Origin: an uncultured Thermomicrobiales bacterium | Lineage (GTDB): Bacteria; Chloroflexota; Chloroflexia; Thermomicrobiales; UBA6265 | Length of the DNA stretch: 10,880 nt | Direction of reading: 5' to 3' | Assembly (NCBI GenBank): GCA_902806375.1 | Contig: CADCWK010000038.1 | Coordinates: 1 to 10,880, forward strand | Shown: piece after piece, positions 1 to 7,699 of the stretch | Numbering within the stretch: position 1 is the first letter of the stretch | How the letters are laid out: every line of letters begins with the position of its first letter | Notes under the pieces: generated by a model | Databases searched by the model: none | What the model was told of the DNA's origin: nothing | What the model saw: only the letters and a program-made list of their open reading frames with translations | Program-made: the position numbers and the translations under genes

Positions 1-30
1 GCCCCGGAGGGCGTTCCCGTGAAGATCTGA
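1..30 (+). CDS. Possible 3' end of an upstream gene
   Basis: Frame 1 reads APEGVPVKI and then stops at TGA (28-30). Eight of the nine sense codons end in G or C, matching the codon use of the real genes here. The other two forward frames look less gene-like. Only nine residues are visible, so no function can be given, and chance is a real possibility. The rest of the stretch up to 191 shows no convincing gene. Confidence 0.3.
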   Translation, partial: APEGVPVKI

Positions 31-191
31 TGGGCGCCAGAGGGCTCTCACCTGCCGCGCGGCCTAGACCGCTCTGGCCCTGCCCACACCGATCACTCCG
101 TGCCGCGCATCGCGGCCCGCCCATCCCGCGTCCTGACCGGGCCGACCCGCCCGGTTCGGGTTGCAGATGATGGCGTGCCTCCCGTCAGGCG

Positions 192-1829
<1,638 letters not shown>

Positions 1830-1862
1830 GCAGCACATCGTCCGGTGGGGACGAGAACGCGA

Positions 1863-1894
1863 CGAGCCCGCTGGACACTCGTCCAACGGGCTCG
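1863..1894. terminator. Hairpin between convergent genes
   Basis: An 8-bp perfect stem CGAGCCCG/CGGGCTCG (1863-1870 with 1887-1894) continues, after one C-A mismatch, with 5 more pairs (1872-1876 with 1881-1885) closed by the tetraloop ACTC (1877-1880). It lies 33 bases after the stop of the ABC-F gene and 28 bases beyond the stop of the minus-strand acidic protein. On the + strand a modest pyrimidine run (TTCTTTCC) follows; on the - strand there is no clear T tract. The position and stability fit a shared, possibly bidirectional terminator. Confidence 0.7.
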
Positions 1895-1922
1895 CGCACT
1901 GGCTTCTTTCCGCGTGGGCCGA

Positions 1923-2180
1923 CTACTCTTCCTCGCCGCTCTCAGCGGCCGTCGCTTCGGCCTCGAGGGCAGTCAGGGCGTAATTGTCGATCTCCTGCTG
2001 CAGGGCGTCGCGGAGGTTGATCAGGTCGACCAGGTCGAGACCGGCCAGGACCGCGTTGTTCTCGGGGTCACCGTCGTCCGAGCCGTTTGGCACCACCCGG
2101 AATTCGACCTCGACGCCTTCGTCCTCGGTGTCGAGGCCGCCGGCCGGGGTCTCATCCATATAGATGTTGTACGTCTCCAC
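1923..2180 (-). CDS. Small acidic protein of unknown function (85 aa)
   Basis: I do not recognise this protein. The chosen start is the GTG at 2180-2178, because GAAGGA (complement of 2187-2192) lies 6 bases upstream, a near-ideal ribosome binding site; the frame is open to an ATG at 2246, but the extra 22 residues would cover that site. The product begins METYNIYMDETPAGG and is strongly acidic, with Asp/Glu-rich stretches at about 16-26 and 34-41. A likely helix LVDLINLRDALQQEIDNY follows near 50-67, and the protein ends in an Ala/Glu-rich tail, EEE. It has no signal peptide, membrane segment or cysteine. The helical segment could mediate dimerisation or partner binding, but this is only a guess. 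It is transcribed divergently from the receiver-like gene and converges on the ABC-F gene. The third-position G/C bias on the minus strand and the good start signal make it a credible gene. Confidence 0.75.
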   Translation of the reverse strand: METYNIYMDETPAGGLDTEDEGVEVEFRVVPNGSDDGDPENNAVLAGLDLVDLINLRDALQQEIDNYALTALEAEATAAESGEEE

Positions 2181-2233
2181 GTTGCATCCTTCATTGATGA
2201 CCGGAAGACCGGCCGGACAAACTGCCGTGGCCC

Positions 2234-2239
2234 ATTCTA
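2234..2239 (-). promoter_or_regulatory. Possible -10 box for the small acidic gene
   Basis: The minus strand reads TAGAAT at 2239-2234, close to the TATAAT consensus and 53 bases upstream of the GTG start at 2180. It is one of the few AT-rich hexamers in this GC-rich gap. No convincing -35 box lies at the usual distance, so support is weak. Confidence 0.3.
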
Positions 2240-2328
2240 GCCGCAAAATCGCCCGGCGTGTTGATCGGTGGCGAGAACGTACGCTACCAGCCGGACCATT
2301 CGCCGCCCAAAGGACAGGAAGCCGCCAG

Positions 2329-2808
2329 ATGACCGTCCCCCCCCAGGAACCTCAGCCAGTCGACCGGTCCGAAGTCGCCCGTCCGGCCATCGTGATCCTG
2401 AATCAGGACCTGTTCTTCGGCGTCCGGCTCCGACAGGCTCTGCTCGCAGATGGCTGGGAGCCGCGGATCGTACCGGGGGCCGAGGCGCTGGCCGCCGCAC
2501 TGGCGGACGGCCCGGCGCCCGCGCTCGTCATCGTGGACATGGCCGCCGCCCCTGACTGGCCGCTGATTGAGGAAACGACGAGCCGGACCGTCCCTCCCAC
2601 CCCCGTGCTCGCGTTCGGCCCCCACAAGGACGTGCAGGGCTTCCGGGCGGCCAAAGCCGGTGGCGCGACGCGCGTCGTCTCCAATGGCGATTTCCACCGG
2701 GACATGACGGGCTTCGTGCGGCGCTACGCCAGGCGGGGCGGAGAACCGGAGCCAGAGGCGGGGCGTACACCAGACCAGGCGGGTGTTGCGGAGAACACCG
2801 TCTCGTAG
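2329..2808 (+). CDS. Stand-alone degenerate receiver-domain protein
   Basis: A protein of 159 residues that looks like a single response-regulator receiver fold with no output domain. Strand 1 plus helix 1 reads AIVILNQD..LRQALLADGW (20-43), and strand 3 ends in Asp70 (LVIVD), where the phospho-acceptor would be. Strand 4 is PVLAFG (92-97), and helix 4 with strand 5 is KAGGATRVVSNGDF (109-122). The usual acidic pair after strand 1 is replaced by Asn25-Gln26 (Asp27 follows), the Thr/Ser after strand 4 by Phe/Gly, and the conserved Lys after strand 5 by Ser/Asn. Mg-dependent phosphorylation is therefore doubtful. A charged tail (135-159) follows. The ATG at 2329 is chosen because AGGAAG (2316-2321) sits 7 bases upstream; the frame is open from 2164, but that part overlaps the divergent promoter region. 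It may be a protein-interaction module. The fold call is an inference from pattern and hydrophobicity. Confidence 0.75.
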   Translation: MTVPPQEPQPVDRSEVARPAIVILNQDLFFGVRLRQALLADGWEPRIVPGAEALAAALADGPAPALVIVDMAAAPDWPLIEETTSRTVPPTPVLAFGPHKDVQGFRAAKAGGATRVVSNGDFHRDMTGFVRRYARRGGEPEPEAGRTPDQAGVAENTVS

Positions 2809-2823
2809 TACCATGCGTTCACA

Positions 2824-2835
2824 GTGTACGTACAC
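2824..2835. repeat. Perfect 12-bp palindrome upstream of the recombinase
   Basis: GTGTACGTACAC is identical to its reverse complement. It lies 15 bases after the stop of the receiver-like gene and 115 bases before the recombinase start. The half-site CGTACACC at 2829-2836 recurs at 2764-2771, 65 bp upstream, inside the end of the preceding gene. This could be a dimeric regulator's operator or a recombinase-related site; neither is shown. Confidence 0.45.
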
Positions 2836-2950
2836 CCTCCCGCTGGTGACGCTCCTGGTCGGCGACCCGTCGTCGCGAAGACCGTCAGCCGGTCGTCAGG
2901 ACCCCGACAGGGACCACGACGACGTCCCCAGCGAGAGGACGATCAGCGAC

Positions 2951-4078
2951 ATGGCCGCCACCCATCAGCCACGTTCCGGAACCCCGAACGGTTTCAGCCG
3001 CCCGATCCGCCCCATCGCGATGCCGGTGCCGACCGACCGCTCGGAGGGACTGACCATCCCCGACGGGCCCGAACCGGGCGAGTTGTTCTCCGTGCTGACG
3101 GCGGTCGAGATGTTCTTCGGCGACCTCCGGCTGGCGCCGCGCTCGAAGAAGACCTACCGCAACGGCATCGCCAAGTTCCTGCGCCACCTGGAGCAGAACG
3201 AGGGGATGAACCCGGCCGAGATGCCCGTCACGGCCCTGCTCGCGGACCACGTCACGTCGTTCGCGTCGCTCCTCGTCCCGGCGGATATCCGGACGCCCGA
3301 GGAGGTCTCGCAGATGCGGACCGCGCAGAACAACCTCTCCGCCGTCCGGAAGTTCTGCGCCTACCTCTCGGCCTACGACCTCCACCCCGACCTGCCGACA
3401 GACCGGCTCCGTGTCCGGATCGCCGCGATGATGCCCCGCTTCACCCCACCACCTCCGGATGTCAAGCTTGCGGACCTGGAGACCATCGTCGAATTCATCC
3501 GCGTCGGTGAACCGGCCGGCAAACCGAACCTCGAGCTCCGCCGGCTGAAAGTCCGCGCGATGATCCTGTTCCTCTACCGGACGGGCGTCCGGGTCTCGGA
3601 ACTCTGCGCCCTGCGCCGCCGGGACGTCGACCTCGCCAACGGGACCGCCAGCGTCTACCGCGCCAAGGGCGGCAAGAGCCGGACGGTCCACTTCGACATG
3701 GAGACCGCCGAGGCGATGACCCGGTACTGGGCCATGCGCGAGGACCCGGTCCGCGGGGCGGCGGCCTACCCGGCCTTCAGCGGTCGCGACAAGCTCGGCG
3801 ATCCCGGCACATCGGTCAGCCCGCGCACCGTCGAGCACATCGTCGCCCAGCTCTGCGCCGCCACCGGGGTCGAGAGCGAGGTCACCCCCCACTCCTTCCG
3901 GCATGGCCTGGCGACCGAACTGGTCCGCCGGCGGGTCCGGGAGTCGACAGTCCAGACGATTCTCGGTCATGCTTCGCCATCGACCACCCGGATCTACGTG
4001 CACAAGACGGCCCGGGACGTCGCCGAGGAGTACCAGGATGCGTTTGGACAGTACCGGCCGCCCCGCCAATCGGCCTAA
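2951..4078 (+). CDS. Tyrosine recombinase/integrase, Xer-like
   Basis: A site-specific DNA recombinase of 375 residues that cuts and rejoins DNA through a covalent 3'-phosphotyrosine. An Arg/Pro-rich N-terminal tail (1-45) is followed by a SAM-like core-binding domain (about 46-145), with the typical SKKTYRNGIAKFLRHLEQ helix, and the catalytic domain (about 168-365). All catalytic residues are visible when aligned with XerD: Arg214 (TGVRVSEL), Lys239 (AKGGKSR), His314 and Arg317 (HSFRH), His340 (LGHAS) and Tyr349 (TRIYVH). Length and motifs fit Xer-type enzymes, though the N-terminal tail is longer than in XerC/XerD (about 300 aa). The start is the ATG at 2951, with AGAGGA (2934-2939) 11 bases upstream; the frame is open back to 2783. 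Its 3' end overlaps the lipoprotein gene by 41 bases. No attachment sites, tRNA or phage genes are nearby, so a chromosomal role (dimer resolution or DNA inversion) is as likely as integration. Confidence 0.93.
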   Translation: MAATHQPRSGTPNGFSRPIRPIAMPVPTDRSEGLTIPDGPEPGELFSVLTAVEMFFGDLRLAPRSKKTYRNGIAKFLRHLEQNEGMNPAEMPVTALLADHVTSFASLLVPADIRTPEEVSQMRTAQNNLSAVRKFCAYLSAYDLHPDLPTDRLRVRIAAMMPRFTPPPPDVKLADLETIVEFIRVGEPAGKPNLELRRLKVRAMILFLYRTGVRVSELCALRRRDVDLANGTASVYRAKGGKSRTVHFDMETAEAMTRYWAMREDPVRGAAAYPAFSGRDKLGDPGTSVSPRTVEHIVAQLCAATGVESEVTPHSFRHGLATELVRRRVRESTVQTILGHASPSTTRIYVHKTARDVAEEYQDAFGQYRPPRQSA

Positions 4079-4703
4079 CGACAGCAACGATCCCACCTCT
4101 GACCGGCTTGAACTGGCCTCCGCGCGGTCGCGGCGGCCAGTTCACGTGCTGACCGTCATCGCCCTGGTCGTCCTCGTGCTGTCAGGCTGTGCTTCCGACC
4201 GGGCTACTGAGCAGGGAGATGCCCGCGAGACGGCGGAGACGACGCCTGGTGTGGTCACTGGGGGTCAGGCCACCTTCGCGGCCAACCGGTACGCGTCACC
4301 GACCCTGACGCCGACCGCGACGCCACCGCCACCACCGACCGTCCAGGAGGTCGGGCTCGCGACGAGCGTCGAGGCTTCGGGTCAGCCCAATGGCTTCGTC
4401 GTGTCAGTCGCCGTCAACGCGGGGACTGTCTACCTCGTCGCGGATCTCGATGGCCTCCGGGCCGGGAGCGTGGTCGAATCGGGCTGGTACCGCAACACGA
4501 TCGACGTCCAGGAGCGGGATTATGCGGGTGGCTCGGCCTTCACCGTCGAGCAGGACGGACGCCAGTGGGTCGCCATACCGATGACGCTGGACGGCTCGCT
4601 CCCAACGGGAAACTACGCCGCCGAACTCTTCGTCGACGGCGAAGAGGTTGCCAGCCTCGGCATCGAGCTCACGTCGGCCGGCTCCCAGCCCCGGGGCGTC
4701 TGA
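4038..4703 (+). CDS. Lipoprotein with C-terminal beta-rich (Ig-like) domain
   Basis: A predicted membrane-anchored lipoprotein of 221 residues. A basic 36-residue N-terminal region precedes a hydrophobic stretch (VLTVIALVVLVLSGC, 37-51) ending in a lipobox, with Cys51 as the lipid-modified residue. A Thr/Pro-rich linker follows (about 87-102, TPTATPPPPP). The C-terminal part (about 104-213) is rich in alternating hydrophobic residues and Gly, with GWYRN at 149-153 and a final GNYAAELFVDGEEVASLGIEL hairpin, and looks like an Ig-like beta sandwich seen in extracytoplasmic proteins. I cannot name its function. The ATG at 4038 is chosen because GAGGAG (4025-4030) lies 7 bases upstream, although this places the start inside the recombinase gene in another frame. 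An alternative GTG at 4146, directly before the hydrophobic segment, would give a normal short signal peptide but has no ribosome binding site. Overlap with the recombinase suggests translational coupling. Confidence 0.85.
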   Translation: MRLDSTGRPANRPNDSNDPTSDRLELASARSRRPVHVLTVIALVVLVLSGCASDRATEQGDARETAETTPGVVTGGQATFAANRYASPTLTPTATPPPPPTVQEVGLATSVEASGQPNGFVVSVAVNAGTVYLVADLDGLRAGSVVESGWYRNTIDVQERDYAGGSAFTVEQDGRQWVAIPMTLDGSLPTGNYAAELFVDGEEVASLGIELTSAGSQPRGV

Positions 4704-4721
4704 GCTCGCCCAGCCCCGGGG
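4684..4721 (+). repeat. 13-bp direct repeat across the lipoprotein stop codon
   Basis: CCCAGCCCCGGGG occurs at 4684-4696, in the last codons of the lipoprotein gene, and again at 4709-4721, just after its stop (4701-4703). Each copy contains the self-complementary CCCCGGGG. The second copy with the following CTGG can also fold as a small hairpin (CCAG/CTGG arms), so it may help termination; there is no T tract. Confidence 0.5.
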
Positions 4722-4817
4722 TCTGGCGGTTCCTGGCGACCTTTGAGAGAATCGACCGGTTGACGCCATCCGACCGACCGCCCCGGACCGATCCACGCTG
4801 ACAGGAGACCCATCGCC

Positions 4818-6026
4818 ATGGCCGACGTTGCGGACCCGATCGAGCAGACCGAGGACGAGCGCGAGCGGATCGCGCTGGCGCGCGAGAAGCACGCCCAGGC
4901 GAAGTCCCTTCTCCAGGAGCACGGCATCGCCTGCTGGCTGACGTTCACCCGCGAGGGCAGCGACCTCATGCTGCCGTTCGTAACGGGGATGCCGTACATC
5001 GCCGGCACCAGCGCCCTGATGATCTTCGCCGAGGGTCCATCGGTCGCCATCGTCGCCGACTACGACCGCACCCAGGTCGAGGACATCTTCGATGAGATCC
5101 ATGCCTACAGCGGCGACTGGCGGATCCCGTTCCACGAGACCCTCAAGGCCCGCGATCCCGCCTCCATAGCCCTGAACTACAGCGAGGAGGACTTCGGCAC
5201 CGACGGGCTGACCCACGGCCTGTACCTCCAGTTGGTCCGGGAGCTGACCCCGGTCGGCCTGGTGGACCGCCTCGTCTCCTCCGTGCCCGTGGCCGAGCGG
5301 ATCCGGGCCCGGAAGACGGCGGGCGAGGTCGAGCGCATTCGCCGCGCCTGCCAGATCACCCAGCAGATCTTCGATGACGTCACGGGCGTCCTAAAGGTCG
5401 GGATGACCGAGATGGAGGTCCACGAGTTCATCAACGAGCGGATGGACACCTACGGCGTCGGCCCGGCCTGGGAGGCTGCCTTCTGCCCGTCGGTCGTCGC
5501 CGGGGACCGGGAGGCTGGCCACACCCCGCCGACCCTCAAGCCGATCAAGGCCGGCGACACCGTCCGGATCGACTTCGGCGTCGTCGTCGAGGGTTACTGC
5601 TCCGACATGCAGCGAACCTGGTACCTGTCGCGACCGGGCGAGACCGAGCCAGACCCCGACGCCGTCCACCGCTTCCGCGCCGTGACGGACAGCGTCGCGA
5701 TGGCCAAGAGCCTCATCAAGCCCGGGGTGATCGGCTGGGACGTCGACAAGCCGAGTCGCCAGATCGTCGAGGACCGCGGCTACGGCTTCACCCATGCCCT
5801 CGGGCACCAGGTCGGCCGGCTGGTCCATGACGGCGGTGTCGTCCTCGGCCCCAACAACGCCCGCTACCGCGACCGATCCGGCGGCGTGATCGAGGAGGGC
5901 ATGGTCTTCACGCTGGAGCCATGCATCCAAGGCGCCCAGATCGAGGAGGACGTCGTCGTGACGGCAGACGGCTGCGAGTGGATCGTCCCGCCGCAGACAG
6001 AGCTGTACGTGATCCCGGCCCGCTAG
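4818..6026 (+). CDS. M24 family metallopeptidase (Xaa-Pro dipeptidase/aminopeptidase-like)
   Basis: A 402-residue pita-bread-fold peptidase, family M24, which typically removes N-terminal residues next to proline using two metal ions. The N-terminal creatinase-like domain covers about 1-165 and the catalytic domain about 170-400. The five metal ligands can be placed: Asp252 (IDFG), Asp263 (SDMQRT), His330 (ALGHQVG), Glu367 (TLEP) and Glu377 (EEDVVVT). His235 (AGHTPPT) matches the conserved substrate-pocket histidine. No signal peptide is present, so it should act in the cytoplasm. The ATG at 4818 has AGGAGA (4803-4808) 9 bases upstream. The GGT-like gene starts 46 bases after its stop, suggesting one transcription unit for peptide breakdown. 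Creatinase-like or other M24 specificities cannot be excluded, since the true substrate is not visible; a methionine aminopeptidase is unlikely given the long N-terminal domain. Confidence 0.92.
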   Translation: MADVADPIEQTEDERERIALAREKHAQAKSLLQEHGIACWLTFTREGSDLMLPFVTGMPYIAGTSALMIFAEGPSVAIVADYDRTQVEDIFDEIHAYSGDWRIPFHETLKARDPASIALNYSEEDFGTDGLTHGLYLQLVRELTPVGLVDRLVSSVPVAERIRARKTAGEVERIRRACQITQQIFDDVTGVLKVGMTEMEVHEFINERMDTYGVGPAWEAAFCPSVVAGDREAGHTPPTLKPIKAGDTVRIDFGVVVEGYCSDMQRTWYLSRPGETEPDPDAVHRFRAVTDSVAMAKSLIKPGVIGWDVDKPSRQIVEDRGYGFTHALGHQVGRLVHDGGVVLGPNNARYRDRSGGVIEEGMVFTLEPCIQGAQIEEDVVVTADGCEWIVPPQTELYVIPAR

Positions 6027-6072
6027 TCCAGTCTCATACCGCCTACACCCAGCAGGAAATGAGGAGCCGACC

Positions 6073-7674
6073 GTGGCCCATGTCTCCCCGAGTCGATCGA
6101 CCCTGGCCTTCAACGGGGTCGTCGCGGCTCCTCACATCCTGGCGGCGGAAGCCGGGGTCGGCGTCCTCCGGGCGGGTGGCTCCGCCATCGATGCCGCGAT
6201 CGCGACCAACGCCGTCCTGACCGTGCTGTACCCCCACCAGACCACGGTCGGCGGCGACCTGTTCCTGCTCTACCACGAGGCGAGCACCGGCAAGCTCCAC
6301 GCGCTCAACGGCTCTGGCCGCTCAGCCATGGGGACGAGCCGCGCATTCGTCCGTTCGGCGGGTCACGAGCGGATGCCGATCCGGGGCGTCCACAGCATCA
6401 CCGTGCCGGGCACAGTCGACGCCTGGGTGACGGCCCAGCAGGCGTTCGGGCGGCTACCGTTCGCTGACCTGCTCCAGCCCGCCATCGACTACGCCAGCGA
6501 TGGGTTCCCAGTCTCGGTCAAGCTGGCCGCCGGTCTGCGGAACGCCGAACCCTTGCTCCAGGGTCACCCGGAAGCGCACGCGACGTACATCCCCGGTGGC
6601 GTGATCCCGTCGATCGGCGACCGCCTGCGGCTGCCTGCTCTCGCCGACAGCTTCCGGCTCATCGCCTCCGGGGGCCGGGATGCCTTCTACACCGGCCCCA
6701 TCGCCGAACGGATCTCGTCGACGGTTCACCGCCTGGGTGGAGCGCTCAACATGGCCGACCTCGCCGCCCACCGCTCCGAGTGGACCGAACCGGTGACGAG
6801 CACCTACCGCGACGTCACGGTGGCCGAATTCCCGCCGAACTCACAGGGCATCACCGCCCTGATCGAACTCAACCTCGCCGAGCAGGCCGACGTCGGCGAC
6901 ACGTGGGGGTCCGCCCGTCATCTCCACCCGTTGATCGAGGCCAAGAAGATCGCCTTCGATGTCCGCAACCGGACCATGAGCGACCCGGAGTTCACCCCGA
7001 TCGACGTGCCTCATATCGTCTCCAAGGGGTACGCGCAGGAGCTCTGGCGGCGGTACGACCCCGAGCGAGCGGGCAGCGGCCAGCCGGATGGCGACGCGGA
7101 TACCGTCGCGATCTGCGTCGTCGATGGCGAGGGCAACGCGGCGGCGCTGATCCAGAGCCAGTACATGGGATTCGGCTCGGGCATCATGGCCGACGGGACC
7201 GGGATCATGCTGCAGAACCGGGGCGGTTACTTCTCGCTGGACGACGATCACCCCAACCGCCTGGAGCCGGGCAAGCGCACCCTGCACACGCTCATGCCGG
7301 GGATGCTCTACCGCGATGGCGAGCTGGCCGGACCGATAGTGACCCAGGGCGGCGACGCCCAGGCCCAGGTCCATCTCCAGCTCGTCACGAGCCTGGTCGA
7401 CTTCGACCTTTGGGACAACCCGCAGTTCGTCCTCGACCTGCCGCGCTGGGTGTCCGGCGGCGACCGCGACGAGCCAGACACCCTGCTGCAGCTCGAGGAC
7501 CGCTTCGAACCGGAAACGGTCGCGGCGCTGTCTGGCATGGGCCACGCGATCGAGACGATCGCCCCCTTCGCCAGCAACGTCGGACTGGCACAACTGATCC
7601 TGCGTGACCCGACGACGGGACTGCTCCGGGGAGCCAGCGACTGCCGCGCCGATGGCGTCGCCCTCGGCCTGTGA
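6073..7674 (+). CDS. Gamma-glutamyltransferase-like Ntn hydrolase (YwrD-like clade)
   Basis: A 533-residue member of the gamma-glutamyltranspeptidase family, whose members cleave themselves into two subunits and attack gamma-glutamyl or related amide bonds with the freed Thr. The predicted cut lies before Thr344 (DADTVAICVVD), giving a large subunit 1-343 and a small one 344-533. Family landmarks include NAVLTVLYPHQTTVGGD (46-62), NGSGRSA (79-85), GVHSITVPGTVDAW (105-118), GFGSG (366-370) and a C-terminal DLPRW (455-459). Departures from classical GGT: the Arg-containing FRE motif that binds the glutamate carboxylate reads NGSGRSA, and the PGGS oxyanion-loop motif reads QGGD (425-428, then AQ). 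These resemble the YwrD-type branch, whose substrates are less certain than glutathione. There is no signal peptide, so it should be cytoplasmic, unlike periplasmic E. coli GGT. Translation starts at GTG 6073, with GAGGAG (6061-6066) 6 bases upstream. It lies between the M24 peptidase and a glycosyltransferase-like gene, 25 bases before the latter. Confidence 0.93.
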   Translation: MAHVSPSRSTLAFNGVVAAPHILAAEAGVGVLRAGGSAIDAAIATNAVLTVLYPHQTTVGGDLFLLYHEASTGKLHALNGSGRSAMGTSRAFVRSAGHERMPIRGVHSITVPGTVDAWVTAQQAFGRLPFADLLQPAIDYASDGFPVSVKLAAGLRNAEPLLQGHPEAHATYIPGGVIPSIGDRLRLPALADSFRLIASGGRDAFYTGPIAERISSTVHRLGGALNMADLAAHRSEWTEPVTSTYRDVTVAEFPPNSQGITALIELNLAEQADVGDTWGSARHLHPLIEAKKIAFDVRNRTMSDPEFTPIDVPHIVSKGYAQELWRRYDPERAGSGQPDGDADTVAICVVDGEGNAAALIQSQYMGFGSGIMADGTGIMLQNRGGYFSLDDDHPNRLEPGKRTLHTLMPGMLYRDGELAGPIVTQGGDAQAQVHLQLVTSLVDFDLWDNPQFVLDLPRWVSGGDRDEPDTLLQLEDRFEPETVAALSGMGHAIETIAPFASNVGLAQLILRDPTTGLLRGASDCRADGVALGL

Positions 7675-7699
7675 GCTACGCCCCCTCTGGACCCGCAGC

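Noticed and set aside
2783..2950. Recombinase starting at 2783 with 56 extra residues
   Set aside because: The extension overlaps the end of the preceding gene, includes the palindrome, and has no family-like sequence; the ATG at 2951 has a ribosome binding site.
2885..4096. 403-codon minus-strand open frame opposite the recombinase
   Set aside because: It exactly shadows a gene with all six recombinase catalytic residues; no recognisable domain appears in the antisense product.
2329..4703. Integrative mobile element around the tyrosine recombinase
   Set aside because: There are no att repeats, tRNA, excisionase, phage or plasmid genes, and no change in base composition in the neighbourhood.
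4404..5216. Minus-strand open frame crossing the lipoprotein and M24 peptidase genes
   Set aside because: It spans parts of two well-supported genes and their spacer and shows no domain.
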